Assembly: GCA_963835135.1 (NCBI GenBank)
Contig: CAWIEF010000005.1
Span: forward strand, 186,001-250,000
Origin: JAVVHH01 sp963835135
GTDB taxonomy: Bacteria; Pseudomonadota; Alphaproteobacteria; Acetobacterales; Acetobacteraceae
Direction of reading: 5' to 3'
DNA: 64,000 bases
Every line of letters begins with the position of its first letter. Position 1 is the first letter of the stretch. Below are positions 41,364-55,634 of this stretch, piece by piece. A model generated the notes under the pieces. The model searched no databases and was not told where the DNA came from. It saw only the letters and a list, made by a program, of their open reading frames with translations. The position numbers and the translations under genes were made by a program.

Positions 41364-42368
41364 ATGTCTTGGTTCGACCAGTCGATCATGGCCCGTATGG
41401 GGCAAGCCCGCGGCAAGATCGGCCGCCATCACGAAATCACCGAGGCCGTGCAGGGCAAATACACCTACGTCTACGGCCCCTACGCCCCGCCAGTGCTGAC
41501 GATCGACCCGGGCGACACGGTGACCTGCGAAACGCACGACGCGTTCGAGGGCAAGATCAAGCACGAGACCGACACGCCCAGCGACATCCTCAACTTCCCG
41601 TTCCTCAATCCGCAGAACGGGCCGATCTTCGTCAACGGCGCCGAGAAGGGCGATTGCCTGGCGGTCCACATCCACGAGATCAAGCCGCGCGGCCCCCAGC
41701 CGGTCGGCACCACATGCATGATCAGGGAGTTTGGCGGCCTGGTGGCCACAGGTGCCACGGCGCTGCTGAACAAGCCGCTGCCGGAAAAGGTGAAGAAGCT
41801 CAACGTCACGGTCGAGGGCGGCATCGAATGGAGCGACCGCATCACCCTGCCCTATGAACCCTTCATCGGCACGATCGGCACCTCGCCCGAGATCGAGGCG
41901 ATCTCGTCGCTCGTACCGGACTATTACGGTGGCAATATGGATTTGCCGGACGTCGCACCTGGTTCGATCATCTACCTGCCCGTCAATGCGCCCGGCGCGC
42001 TTCTATTCCTCGGCGACTGCCATGCCATCCAGGGCGACGGCGAGCTGTGCGGCGTCGCCCTCGAGCACCCGACGCATACGACGGTGCATGTCGATCTCAT
42101 CAAGGGCTGGACGCTGCACTGGCCGCGGCTCGAGACCGAGCGGTTCTTCATGACCATCGGCTCGAGTCGGCCGATGGAAGACGCCGCGCGCATCGCCTAC
42201 CGCGAGCTGATCCGCTGGATGGTGAGCGATTTCGGGTTCGAGGAGGACGAGGCCTATCTGCTGCTGACTCAGTGCGGCAAGATGCGCGTCGGCAATATGG
42301 TCGACCCGAAATACACGCTCGGGGCGTCGATCACGCGCGCGATCGTCGGCGAGCCCAAAGGGCTTTGA
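41364..42368 (+). CDS. fmdA: Formamidase/acetamidase (FmdA-like)
   Basis: The 334-residue enzyme is of the FmdA/AmdA family: HHEITEAVQGKYTYVYGPYA, TIDPGDTVTCETHDAFEGKI, GDCLAVHIHEIKPRGPQPVG, FLGDCHAIQGDGELCGVALE and a C-terminal FGFEEDEAYLLLTQCGKMRVG. It hydrolyses formamide or acetamide to the acid and ammonia. AAGGAG lies eight bases before the ATG at 41364, 13 bases after the ATPase stop. Its place behind an amide importer and the AmiC/AmiR switch supports an inducible amide-to-ammonia pathway. Confidence 0.9.
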   Translation: MSWFDQSIMARMGQARGKIGRHHEITEAVQGKYTYVYGPYAPPVLTIDPGDTVTCETHDAFEGKIKHETDTPSDILNFPFLNPQNGPIFVNGAEKGDCLAVHIHEIKPRGPQPVGTTCMIREFGGLVATGATALLNKPLPEKVKKLNVTVEGGIEWSDRITLPYEPFIGTIGTSPEIEAISSLVPDYYGGNMDLPDVAPGSIIYLPVNAPGALLFLGDCHAIQGDGELCGVALEHPTHTTVHVDLIKGWTLHWPRLETERFFMTIGSSRPMEDAARIAYRELIRWMVSDFGFEEDEAYLLLTQCGKMRVGNMVDPKYTLGASITRAIVGEPKGL

Positions 42369-42372
42369 TCGC

Positions 42373-43905
42373 ATGATCGACCTCGTCGAACTGACCGTCG
42401 AGCAGGTCCAGCAGGGGTTCGCCAGCCGCACGTTCACCTGCGAGACGCTGGTGCAAGCCTGCCTCGACCGCATCGCCCGCTACAATGCCCACTACAACGC
42501 GATCATCTTCCCCAACCCGGCCGCTTCCGACGACGCCCGCGCGATCGACCGGCGCCGTGCCGCCGGCGAAGCGTTGGGGCCGCTCGCCGGCGTGCCGATC
42601 GTGGTCAAGGACACGATGGACATGCACGGCATCCCGACCACCGGCGGCTGGCGCCTGCTCTGCAGCCGCACCGGCGGCGTCGACCTCATGCCCGGGAGCG
42701 ACGCGCCCGTCGTCGCGCGCATGCGAGCGGCTGGCGCCATCATCCTCGGCAAGACCAACGTGCCGGTGCTGAGCGCCACCGGGACGCACGCCAACGATTC
42801 CTGGGCCGGGCCAACCTACAACGCCGCCGACCGCACCCTCGTGCCGGGCGGCAGCAGCGCCGGGAGCGCCACCGCAGTCGCCGCCAGCTTCGCCGTTCTC
42901 GGCTTGGCCGAAGAGACCGGCGGCTCGATCCAGAACCCGGCCGCCGCGCAAGCCCTGGTCGGCATCAAGCCGACCTTCGCGCTGGTGCCCAATGCCGGGG
43001 TGATGCCGCTCTCCAGCCAGCGCGACGTCGTCGGCCCGGTCGCCCGCACGGTGCGCGATGCGGCCCTGGCGCTGGACGCACTGGCCGGGTTCACCATGGC
43101 GGACCCGAAGACGGCGGCCTCGATCGGCCACATGCCGGAGGGCGGCTATGCGGCAGGGCTTGCGCGCGGCGCGCTGCGCGGGAAGCGGCTTGGCCTTTAC
43201 GGCCCCGGTTGGCGCTCCCAACCGCTCTCGTCGGAAACCAGCGCACTCTATGGCCGCGCCCAGGACGAACTCGCGGCCCATGGGGCGACTCTCGTCGCCG
43301 ATCCCTTCGAGGGCACTGGTTTCGCGGCCCTCGCGCAGCCGATCCCTTCCCTGCCGGGCTACTACGACGCGCGCGGTCTGGAATCAGTCCCGTACGACCT
43401 CGAGCAATATCTCAGGCGAATGGGGCCCGGCGCCGCGGTGCGGAGCTTCGAAGACTTTGCCGAGGCGACCCGAGCCGAAGACGCGTTCGGCCCCGGCGGC
43501 GTTCTCGCCTATCTGCGCCTCCTCCCCTATTTTGCCACTTGCCTCGCGAACCCCAGCGTTCCGCCCGATATGTCGGATTTCGTCGCCGCCAAACGCGCAT
43601 CGCTGGCGATCTTCAACGCGACCATGGATGCAGCCGCGCTCGACGCGCTGGTCTTTCCGCAAACCCGCGACAAGCTGCCCGAACTCCATGCCGGCGAGCC
43701 GATCCCGGAAACGACGGTTTGCGAGATCAACATCGCCGGGCTGCCCGGCGTAACCGTGCCGGCGGGTTATCATCCTGGCGGCGCACCATTCGGGCTGATC
43801 TTCGTCGGTCGCCACTGGAGCGAGCGGCTGCTTCTGGAGCTGGCGTTCGACTACGAGCAAGCAACCCGGCATCGCCGCCCGCCGGATCTCGAGGAGGCAC
43901 GCTGA
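42373..43905 (+). CDS. Amidase, amidase-signature family
   Basis: The 510-residue enzyme has Lys in PIVVKDTMDM, the loop GGSSAGSATAVAASF and the nucleophile loop EETGGSIQNPAAA (GGSI core kept, with Glu in place of Thr before it). The gene starts four bases after fmdA and may share its transcript. It should act on larger amides than formamidase; the substrate is unknown. Confidence 0.88.
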   Translation: MIDLVELTVEQVQQGFASRTFTCETLVQACLDRIARYNAHYNAIIFPNPAASDDARAIDRRRAAGEALGPLAGVPIVVKDTMDMHGIPTTGGWRLLCSRTGGVDLMPGSDAPVVARMRAAGAIILGKTNVPVLSATGTHANDSWAGPTYNAADRTLVPGGSSAGSATAVAASFAVLGLAEETGGSIQNPAAAQALVGIKPTFALVPNAGVMPLSSQRDVVGPVARTVRDAALALDALAGFTMADPKTAASIGHMPEGGYAAGLARGALRGKRLGLYGPGWRSQPLSSETSALYGRAQDELAAHGATLVADPFEGTGFAALAQPIPSLPGYYDARGLESVPYDLEQYLRRMGPGAAVRSFEDFAEATRAEDAFGPGGVLAYLRLLPYFATCLANPSVPPDMSDFVAAKRASLAIFNATMDAAALDALVFPQTRDKLPELHAGEPIPETTVCEINIAGLPGVTVPAGYHPGGAPFGLIFVGRHWSERLLLELAFDYEQATRHRRPPDLEEAR

Positions 43906-43933
43906 TGGAGCATCCAGCAATGAGGCACGTTCA

Positions 43934-44695
43934 ATGGATCTAGGCTTGAAAGGCGTTCGGGCGCTCGTGACCGGTGGCACCAAGGGCATCGGGCGGGCGA
44001 TCGTCGATCAACTCGCGGCGGAGGGGGCTCACGTCGCCCTCTGCGCGAGAACGGCGTCTGAGGTGGACGACGCCGTCGCTACGACGCGGGCCAAAGGCGT
44101 CGAGGCGACGGGACGAGCGGTCGACGTCAGCGACGGGCCGGCCCTGAAAGCCTGGGTCGTGGAAGTGGCTGAGACGTGGGGCGGGCTCGACATCGTAGTG
44201 GCCAACGTGTCGGCTCTCGCTATCGAGGCCAGCGAGGCGTCGTGGCACCAGCAGTTCAACACAGACCTCATGGGCACGGTCCGCGCGATCGAGGCCGCCA
44301 TGCCGTTCCTCGAGCGCTCGGCGGCCCCGGCCGTGGTCATCATCTCGTCCGTGTCTGGCCGCGAGATCGACTTCGCAGCCGGTCCGTACGGTGTCATCAA
44401 GGCGGCTCTCATCCATTATGCAAAAGGCTTGTCGGTCCAGCTGGCGGCCAAGGGGATCCGCGTGAACGCGGTATCGCCTGGCAACACCTATTTCCCCGGT
44501 GGTGTGTGGGAGAGGATCGAGTCCGGCAATCCCACTCTCTTCCAGCACGCCCTTGCCCTCAACCCAACCGGCCGCATGGGCCGCCCCGACGAGATCGCGC
44601 GCGGCGTGGTATTCCTCGCGAGCCCCGCCGCGAGCTTCATAACGGGAGCAAATCTGCTCGTCGACGGCGCACTGACCCGCGGTGTCCAGTTCTGA
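43934..44695 (+). CDS. Short-chain dehydrogenase/reductase (FabG-like)
   Basis: The 253-residue protein has the cofactor motif TGGTKGIGRAI at 13-23, a NVS in place of the usual NAG/NNAG, the catalytic Ser in ISSVSG, and Tyr-xxx-Lys in GPYGVIKAAL. A C-terminal GRMGRPDEIARGVVFLASPAASFITGANLLVDGA matches classical SDRs. It lies 28 bases after the amidase gene. Oxidation of a hydroxy acid released by the amidase is a possible role. It converges on the rRNA operon, with a hairpin between them. Confidence 0.88.
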   Translation: MDLGLKGVRALVTGGTKGIGRAIVDQLAAEGAHVALCARTASEVDDAVATTRAKGVEATGRAVDVSDGPALKAWVVEVAETWGGLDIVVANVSALAIEASEASWHQQFNTDLMGTVRAIEAAMPFLERSAAPAVVIISSVSGREIDFAAGPYGVIKAALIHYAKGLSVQLAAKGIRVNAVSPGNTYFPGGVWERIESGNPTLFQHALALNPTGRMGRPDEIARGVVFLASPAASFITGANLLVDGALTRGVQF

Positions 44696-44710
44696 AGCGT
44701 CCAGGCTTCA
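44693..44710. terminator. Possible bidirectional terminator between the SDR gene and the rRNA operon
   Basis: A perfect six-base inverted repeat (TGAAGC / GCTTCA) with a six-base loop begins at the SDR stop codon and ends nine bases before the tRNA-fMet 3' end. It sits where two convergent transcripts meet. There is no proper T-run in either direction, so efficient intrinsic termination is uncertain. Confidence 0.4.
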
Positions 44711-44718
44711 ACGTGTGT

Positions 44719-44795
<77 letters not shown>

Positions 44796-44834
44796 TGGAA
44801 ATGGTTGGTTTGTTGTGTTGTATTGCATTGGAGG

Positions 44835-44951
44835 ACCTGGCGGCGACCGACTTTTCCGCACCTTGGGGTGCAGTATCATAGGCGCTGGAGGTTTTCACGG
44901 TCGAGTTCGGGATGGGATCGGGTGTGGTCCCTCCGCCATGGCCACCAGGTC
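44835..44951 (-). rRNA. rrf: 5S ribosomal RNA
   Basis: The transcript of about 117 bases begins near GACCTGGTGGCCATGGCGG and includes the conserved CCCGATCCCATCCCGAACTC segment; the two ends pair. It sits between 23S rRNA and the initiator tRNA. Confidence 0.95.
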
Positions 44952-45068
44952 GTCCAATGCATGGTTCTGTTGCCAGGGTTCGATGGCCAGGGGCCAGGAG
45001 AACCGGGGTGTTTTGTGTGTGTGGTGTGTTTTGTTGGATGAGTGCTGTGGAGGTTTTGGACCTGATTT

Positions 45069-45085
45069 CCTGGCCACTGGCCACG
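45069..45085 (-). repeat. 23S processing-stalk arm, 3' side (GGCCAGTGG-type repeat)
   Basis: Read on the minus strand this segment carries CCAGTGGCCAG, the exact complement of CTGGCCACTGG in the 23S leader at 47858-47883. The pairing would enclose 23S rRNA in a double helix of 11 or more base pairs, the usual RNase III substrate. Confidence 0.65.
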
Positions 45086-45097
45086 GAAACTTGGTCA

Positions 45098-47845
<2,748 letters not shown>

Positions 47846-48301
47846 CACAGAGGACAGCGGCCAGAGACCAGTGGCCAGAAGCCAACAGTCAAAAGCATGT
47901 CCTCAAAACCTCGCACAGGACCCATCCAACAGGCGTCAGAACCTATCGTCGGATCCAAACAATTCACATACACACACAATCACATCCCCCGAGAACCTTC
48001 GGCTTGGTCCGGGATAACAATGGATCACGAGAGTGATCCAGAGACCACGCACAGAACGCCCCGCTTGCAGACAACTGACCTTGCGATCACCGCCTACACC
48101 CGAGCCGTTCCACACGCCCCAGAGGACGCAACAGAACCTGATTCACAATTACCAAAGAACATGTCAGTGGCCAGGGACCAGAGGCCAATGACCACAACCA
48201 AACCGTCGTCTTTCGACTAAGGTCAGACCTCAAGCAAGGCTCGAGACCCAACATTAACCGTCTGTGTCCTGGCCCCTGAACTCTGGCCACTGGACACTGC
48301 A
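47846..48301 (-). other. Internal transcribed spacer between tRNA-Ala and 23S rRNA
   Basis: This 456-base spacer has no gene. It holds the 5' arm of the 23S processing stalk (47858-47883) and two more GGCCAGTGG-type repeat clusters (48164-48193 and 48268-48299). The middle part is lower in GC than the surrounding genes. Confidence 0.8.
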
Positions 48302-48374
48302 TGGAGACTGTCGGGATCGAACCGACGACCCCCTGCTTGCAAAGCAGGTGCTCTCCCAGCTGAGCTAAGCCCCC
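48302..48374 (-). tRNA. tRNA-Ala, anticodon TGC
   Basis: A 73-base cloverleaf with anticodon TGC (TTTGCAA) and the GGTTCGATCC T-arm. The acceptor stem GGGGGCT/AGTCTCC includes two G-T pairs. The 3' CCA is not encoded: the discriminator A is followed by TGC. It lies in the 16S-23S spacer as in most bacteria. Confidence 0.94.
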
Positions 48375-48375
48375 T

Positions 48376-48450
48376 CAGTGGCCAGTGGCCACACATCAGT
48401 GGCCAGAATGACCGACTACTCCCGGCCACTGATCTCTGGCCATTGCCACC
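48376..48450. repeat. Cluster of GGCCAGTGG-type short repeats in the rRNA spacer
   Basis: Within 75 bases between tRNA-Ala and the degenerate tRNA, CAGTGGCCA occurs three times (two overlapping copies near 48376-48392 and one near 48398) and inverted forms (CGGCCACTG, CTGGCCATTG) follow. The arms can pair with each other and with like clusters at 44982-45000, 45069-45085, 47858-47883, 48164-48193 and 48268-48299. Confidence 0.7.
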
Positions 48451-48456
48451 CGAAAA

Positions 48457-48547
48457 TGAGCCAGGGAGGATTTGACCCTCCGACCCCACGCTCATCAAGC
48501 GATCGGTGAGCGCTGCTCCCCGATCTAACCAGCTGAGCCACTCGCGT
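48457..48547 (-). pseudogene. Degenerate tandem tRNA-Ile copy with an inserted hairpin
   Basis: This 91-base sequence parallels the intact tRNA-Ile beside it in the D arm (GGCTCAGCTGGTTAGA), anticodon loop (CTTGATGAGCG), variable region and T arm (GGAGGGTCAAATCCTCC). A block of about 17 extra bases lies between the D arm and the anticodon stem; with flanking bases it forms the hairpin GATCGG...CCGATC. The acceptor stem has three mismatches and the anticodon stem two, so it cannot fold as a normal tRNA. It is best read as a decayed duplicate. Confidence 0.75.
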
Positions 48548-48562
48548 CCGCGGGTGAAAGAA

Positions 48563-48636
<74 letters not shown>

Positions 48637-48865
48637 CAATGAAACACGGAAAATACGGATATGTTGACGGCGCCTCTGAGGTGCACCCGAAAGCCACCCC
48701 AAGATATCAAACCAACGGCGACCAATGCCATGTCGGCCTGCGGTCACGATCTGATGCCTGCGCAGATCCCTACGCAGGACTTCTGCTCGAACTCTCGTTC
48801 GAGACGACTTGAACTATCGTCCAAGGTGCGAACACCAACCAAACCGAAGTTCAATCAGCATCCTT

Positions 48866-50361
<1,496 letters not shown>

Positions 50362-50546
50362 CATCCGCGCTCCCAGTCTCCCAGAAACACAAACAAACAA
50401 AATCCTAACCAAACACCAAACACCAACATCAACCAATCCATCAGCAAACATCCAGCCTCCAGTCACCATCCAATCCAGCCAGGATCAAACAACAACCATC
50501 AACAGCCAAAACGCCGCCAACATATCCGTCCGTATTCCAGATTTAC

Positions 50547-50558
50547 TTATCAAAGAGC
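50547..50558 (-). promoter_or_regulatory. boxA antitermination element of the rRNA operon
   Basis: The minus strand reads GCTCTTTGATAA here, close to the boxA consensus GCTCTTTAACAA. It lies about 30 bases after the expected transcription start, in the usual place for the Nus-factor antitermination signal of rRNA operons. Confidence 0.7.
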
Positions 50559-50593
50559 GGGACAGCGAAAACTCGGTCGCCGTCGGGAGCCGG

Positions 50594-50622
50594 TATCTAG
50601 GCCCCCGTCCTTCGCGTGTCAA
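50594..50622 (-). promoter_or_regulatory. rRNA operon promoter (sigma-70 type)
   Basis: On the minus strand a perfect TTGACA (50622-50617) and TAGATA (50599-50594) are separated by exactly 17 bases. A GC-rich stretch between the -10 and the start is typical of growth-rate-controlled rRNA promoters. Transcription should start near 50587, about 225 bases before 16S rRNA. Confidence 0.8.
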
Positions 50623-50716
50623 CACGATGACAGCCAATCCGCATGAGGTCAGCCATGCATCGAAAGACCTGGACGCTCCTCACCGCCGCTCCAACGGGCA
50701 GCGAGGAGCGAAGCCG

Positions 50717-53299
<2,583 letters not shown>

Positions 53300-53380
53300 G
53301 ATGCGTATGTCCCCATTCGTTAGGCGACTGGCGCTCGACACGTCCCTGCATAGGCAACGCGGCAGCGCCGTTCGGGGTTG

Positions 53381-53411
53381 AAAATGGGAAGCAGGGGGCG
53401 CTTACTCAAGA
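53381..53411 (-). promoter_or_regulatory. Sigma-32 (RpoH)-like heat-shock promoter for clpB
   Basis: The minus strand reads TCTTGAGT, then 15 bases, then CCCATTTT, a close match to the RpoH pattern CTTGAAA-(11 to 16)-CCCATNT. It precedes the clpB ATG by about 80 bases and lies at the edge of the divergent MOSC gene, which supports the GTG 53426 start for that gene. Confidence 0.65.
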
Positions 53412-53425
53412 GAGGAGCGCACACC

Positions 53426-54178
53426 GTGCTGGTCGAACAGCTGTATCGATATCCGGTCAAGGGCTTGAACGCCGAAGCCCTCGAGGAGGTGGATGTCCGG
53501 CCGGGTCAGGCTCTTCCGTGGGACCGGGCGTTCGCGCTTGCCCAGGGCGACTCCGGCTTCGACCCGGCCCATCCCGTCTTCCTGCACAAATCCAACTTCA
53601 TGTGCCTGCTCAAGAACGCCCGGATTGTCGGCTTGCGCGCCGCGTTCGACCCGCATGACCAGCTCTTGACCATCCGCGCGTCCGATGGCGCGAGCGTCGC
53701 CGCCTGCCCGCTGACCACCGCCGGGCGGTTGGCCATCGGCGCATTCCTGCGCGAGTTCCTTGGTGAGGAGGCCCGCGGCGAGCCGGGCTTCCACTATGTT
53801 CCAGGCCATGTCTTCGGCGACCAGCGCAGCCCGGCGGTCAGCCTGATCTCGCTTCCGACCCTGGCGCAATTCGAGCGTGACGTTGGGGCGGCCCGCGACC
53901 CGATGCGGTTCCGGGCCAACCTCTACATCCGCGGCGCCCCGCCCTGGAGCGAATTCGAATGGCTGGATCGCACGCTCTCGATCGGCACCGCCGTGTTCCG
54001 CGTCGTCAAGCGCACGAGGCGCTGCAACGCAACGCAGGTGAACCCCGCCACGGCGGAGCGCGATGCCGACCCGGTGCGCGAGCTGATGCGCAGCTACGGC
54101 CACCCCGATCTCGGCGTCCACATGGAAGTCGTCGAGCCGGGTCGCATCGCGGTCGGGGATACCCTCACGCTGCTCTAG
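53426..54178 (+). CDS. MOSC domain protein (molybdenum-cofactor sulfurase C-terminal-like)
   Basis: The 250-residue protein has an N-terminal MOSC_N barrel (VEQLYRYPVKGLNAEALEEV) and a MOSC domain with the conserved Cys in KRTRRCNATQVNPATAERD, followed by YGHPDLGVHMEVVEPGRIAVGD. MOSC proteins are linked to molybdenum-cofactor sulfur handling or the mARC-type reductases; here no haem or electron-transfer domain is fused. I choose GTG 53426 because GAGGAG lies eight bases upstream; earlier TTG/ATG starts would place coding sequence across the clpB promoter. Confidence 0.87.
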   Translation: MLVEQLYRYPVKGLNAEALEEVDVRPGQALPWDRAFALAQGDSGFDPAHPVFLHKSNFMCLLKNARIVGLRAAFDPHDQLLTIRASDGASVAACPLTTAGRLAIGAFLREFLGEEARGEPGFHYVPGHVFGDQRSPAVSLISLPTLAQFERDVGAARDPMRFRANLYIRGAPPWSEFEWLDRTLSIGTAVFRVVKRTRRCNATQVNPATAERDADPVRELMRSYGHPDLGVHMEVVEPGRIAVGDTLTLL

Positions 54179-54226
54179 CACGGGCCGAGGTTCACCACCG
54201 GCCGTGCGGCCTGCTAGACGTGGCGC

Positions 54227-55000
54227 ATGACCGTGCTCCCGTTCTCCCCTGCTCTGCCGCGCACTGCCCTGGTGACCGGGGGCGCACGGCGTTTGGGACG
54301 GGCGATCTGCACGGCCCTGGCGGAGGCCGGGTTCAGGGTGGCCATCCATTGCCACACCAGCGAGACGGAGGCCGCACGGTTGGCTGGCGAGATTGGCCAA
54401 GCGGCGACCGTCATCCAAGCGGACCTGGCCGACGAGTCCGCCAGCGCCGCACTGATCCAGCGAACCACGGCCACCATCGGGCCGCTGGGCGTCCTCATCA
54501 ACAACGCCAGCGCGTTCGAACGTGACGAGTGGGACGACGCGACTCGGGCCAGTTGGGACCGGCATCTCGAGCCCAACCTGCGTGCGCCGTTCGTGCTGAT
54601 GCAGGCGATGGCAACGGCGCTCCCTGCCGGCGCGGAGGGCGTCGTGATCAACATGCTGGACCAGCGCGTCTGGTCGTTGACGCCGCATTTCGTGTCCTAC
54701 ACCGTGTCGAAGGCCGCGCTCTGGGCGCTCACGCAGCAGATGGCCTTGGCCTTGGCCCCGCGCATCCGCGTCAACGCGATCGGACCCGGACCGGCGCTGC
54801 CCAGCGCGCGGCAGACGCCGGAGCAGTTTGCCCGGCAAGCAGGCAGCGTACCGCTGCAACACGGGACCAGCCCGGAGGAAGTCGGCCGCGCCGTGCTCGC
54901 GTTGCTGGCGCTGCCGTCGGTGACCGGCCAGATGCTCGCCCTCGATGGCGGCCAGCACCTGCAATGGGCGTCCACCAGCACGGTCGAGACGCATGAATGA
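54227..55000 (+). CDS. Short-chain reductase, FolM/pteridine-reductase-like
   Basis: The 257-residue SDR has the Arg-containing cofactor motif TGGARRLGRAI (17-27), used by NADPH-dependent pteridine reductases, NNASAF, an Asp at the place of the usual catalytic Ser (NMLDQRVW) and Tyr-xxx-Lys in SYTVSKAAL. This Asp-Tyr-Lys set is that of PTR1 and FolM. The gene overlaps folB by ATGA, which supports a role in reducing dihydromonapterin or dihydropteridines in folate metabolism. Confidence 0.82.
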   Translation: MTVLPFSPALPRTALVTGGARRLGRAICTALAEAGFRVAIHCHTSETEAARLAGEIGQAATVIQADLADESASAALIQRTTATIGPLGVLINNASAFERDEWDDATRASWDRHLEPNLRAPFVLMQAMATALPAGAEGVVINMLDQRVWSLTPHFVSYTVSKAALWALTQQMALALAPRIRVNAIGPGPALPSARQTPEQFARQAGSVPLQHGTSPEEVGRAVLALLALPSVTGQMLALDGGQHLQWASTSTVETHE

Positions 55001-55404
55001 TCGCTAGCGCCGCCGACGGCATCCGCCACGTCTTTCTGCGCGACATGCTCCTGCACCTGACCATCGGCGTGCACGCGCACGAACACGCCGCGCCGCAGAG
55101 GGTCCGCATCAACGTCGATCTCGGCGTCAGCGAGAACCGCGACGATGAGTCCGATCGGCTCGGCCGCGTCCTCGATTATGAGGCGCTGGCCCAACGCGTC
55201 CGCACCATCGCGACCGCCGGTCACATCCAACTGGTAGAGACCCTTGCCGAGCGGATCGCGCAGGACTGTCTGCGCGACGCCCGGGTTCGCCTGGCACGCG
55301 TGCGGGTCGAGAAGCTTGACGTATTCGCCGATATGTGGGCCGCTGGAGTTGAAGTTGAACGCACGCGGCCGGCAAGTCGTCCACCGTCGGGGCAAAGCTC
55401 CTGA
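54997..55404 (+). CDS. folB: Dihydroneopterin aldolase
   Basis: The 135-residue protein has the family layout: IRHVFLRDMLLHLTIGVHAHE near the N-terminus, QRVRINVDL, the substrate-binding VETLAERIAQDCL and the conserved Lys in VRVEKLDVFAD. It converts dihydroneopterin to hydroxymethyl-dihydropterin in folate synthesis. The start overlaps the stop of the FolM-like gene. The last dozen residues are an extra Arg/Pro-rich tail. Confidence 0.88.
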   Translation: MIASAADGIRHVFLRDMLLHLTIGVHAHEHAAPQRVRINVDLGVSENRDDESDRLGRVLDYEALAQRVRTIATAGHIQLVETLAERIAQDCLRDARVRLARVRVEKLDVFADMWAAGVEVERTRPASRPPSGQSS

Positions 55405-55634
55405 AAATAGAGAAGCTTTCTCGGCAGTGTCATCGAACTGTCAGACGTTTACGCGCTTCTGATTTAGAATCAGTATGTTAATCTGTTGCTCATATTTCGG
55501 GCAACCTGGGCGTTCACGCTTGTTTACGGTCCCTTGCAGGAGAACTCCCCGCGCGACCCACAAGCTTATCCACAGGAACGGTGGATGATTTGTAGGGGCT
55601 TGAGGTGGGCGCGCCGACCTGCCTAATCAGCCTC
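55405..55634. other. AT-richer gap before uvrC with a consensus DnaA box and a palindrome
   Basis: This 230-base gap is clearly less GC-rich than its surroundings. It contains the perfect palindrome CTGATT-TAG-AATCAG at 55459-55473 (with a GANTC site) and the consensus DnaA box TTATCCACA at 55566-55574. No other DnaA box was seen, so this alone does not make an origin; it may be a regulatory region for uvrC. Confidence 0.5.

Larger units (their letters stand above)
50362..50716 (-). other. rRNA leader and the clpB-to-rrn intergenic region
   Basis: No gene is seen in these 355 bases. The part from about 50586 to 50362 is the transcribed leader of 16S rRNA; it is rich in A and C on the plus strand and contains boxA and a 14-base copy of the 16S start (50477-50490). 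The rrn promoter follows at 50594-50622. Between promoter and clpB stop lies an inverted repeat GCTCCTC/GAGGAGC (50675-50709) that could end the clpB transcript, though it has a 21-base loop and no U-run. Confidence 0.7.

Noticed and set aside
55405..55634. Replication origin
   Set aside because: Only one DnaA box is present and none of the usual alphaproteobacterial origin neighbours (hemE, maf, parAB, gidAB) are nearby.
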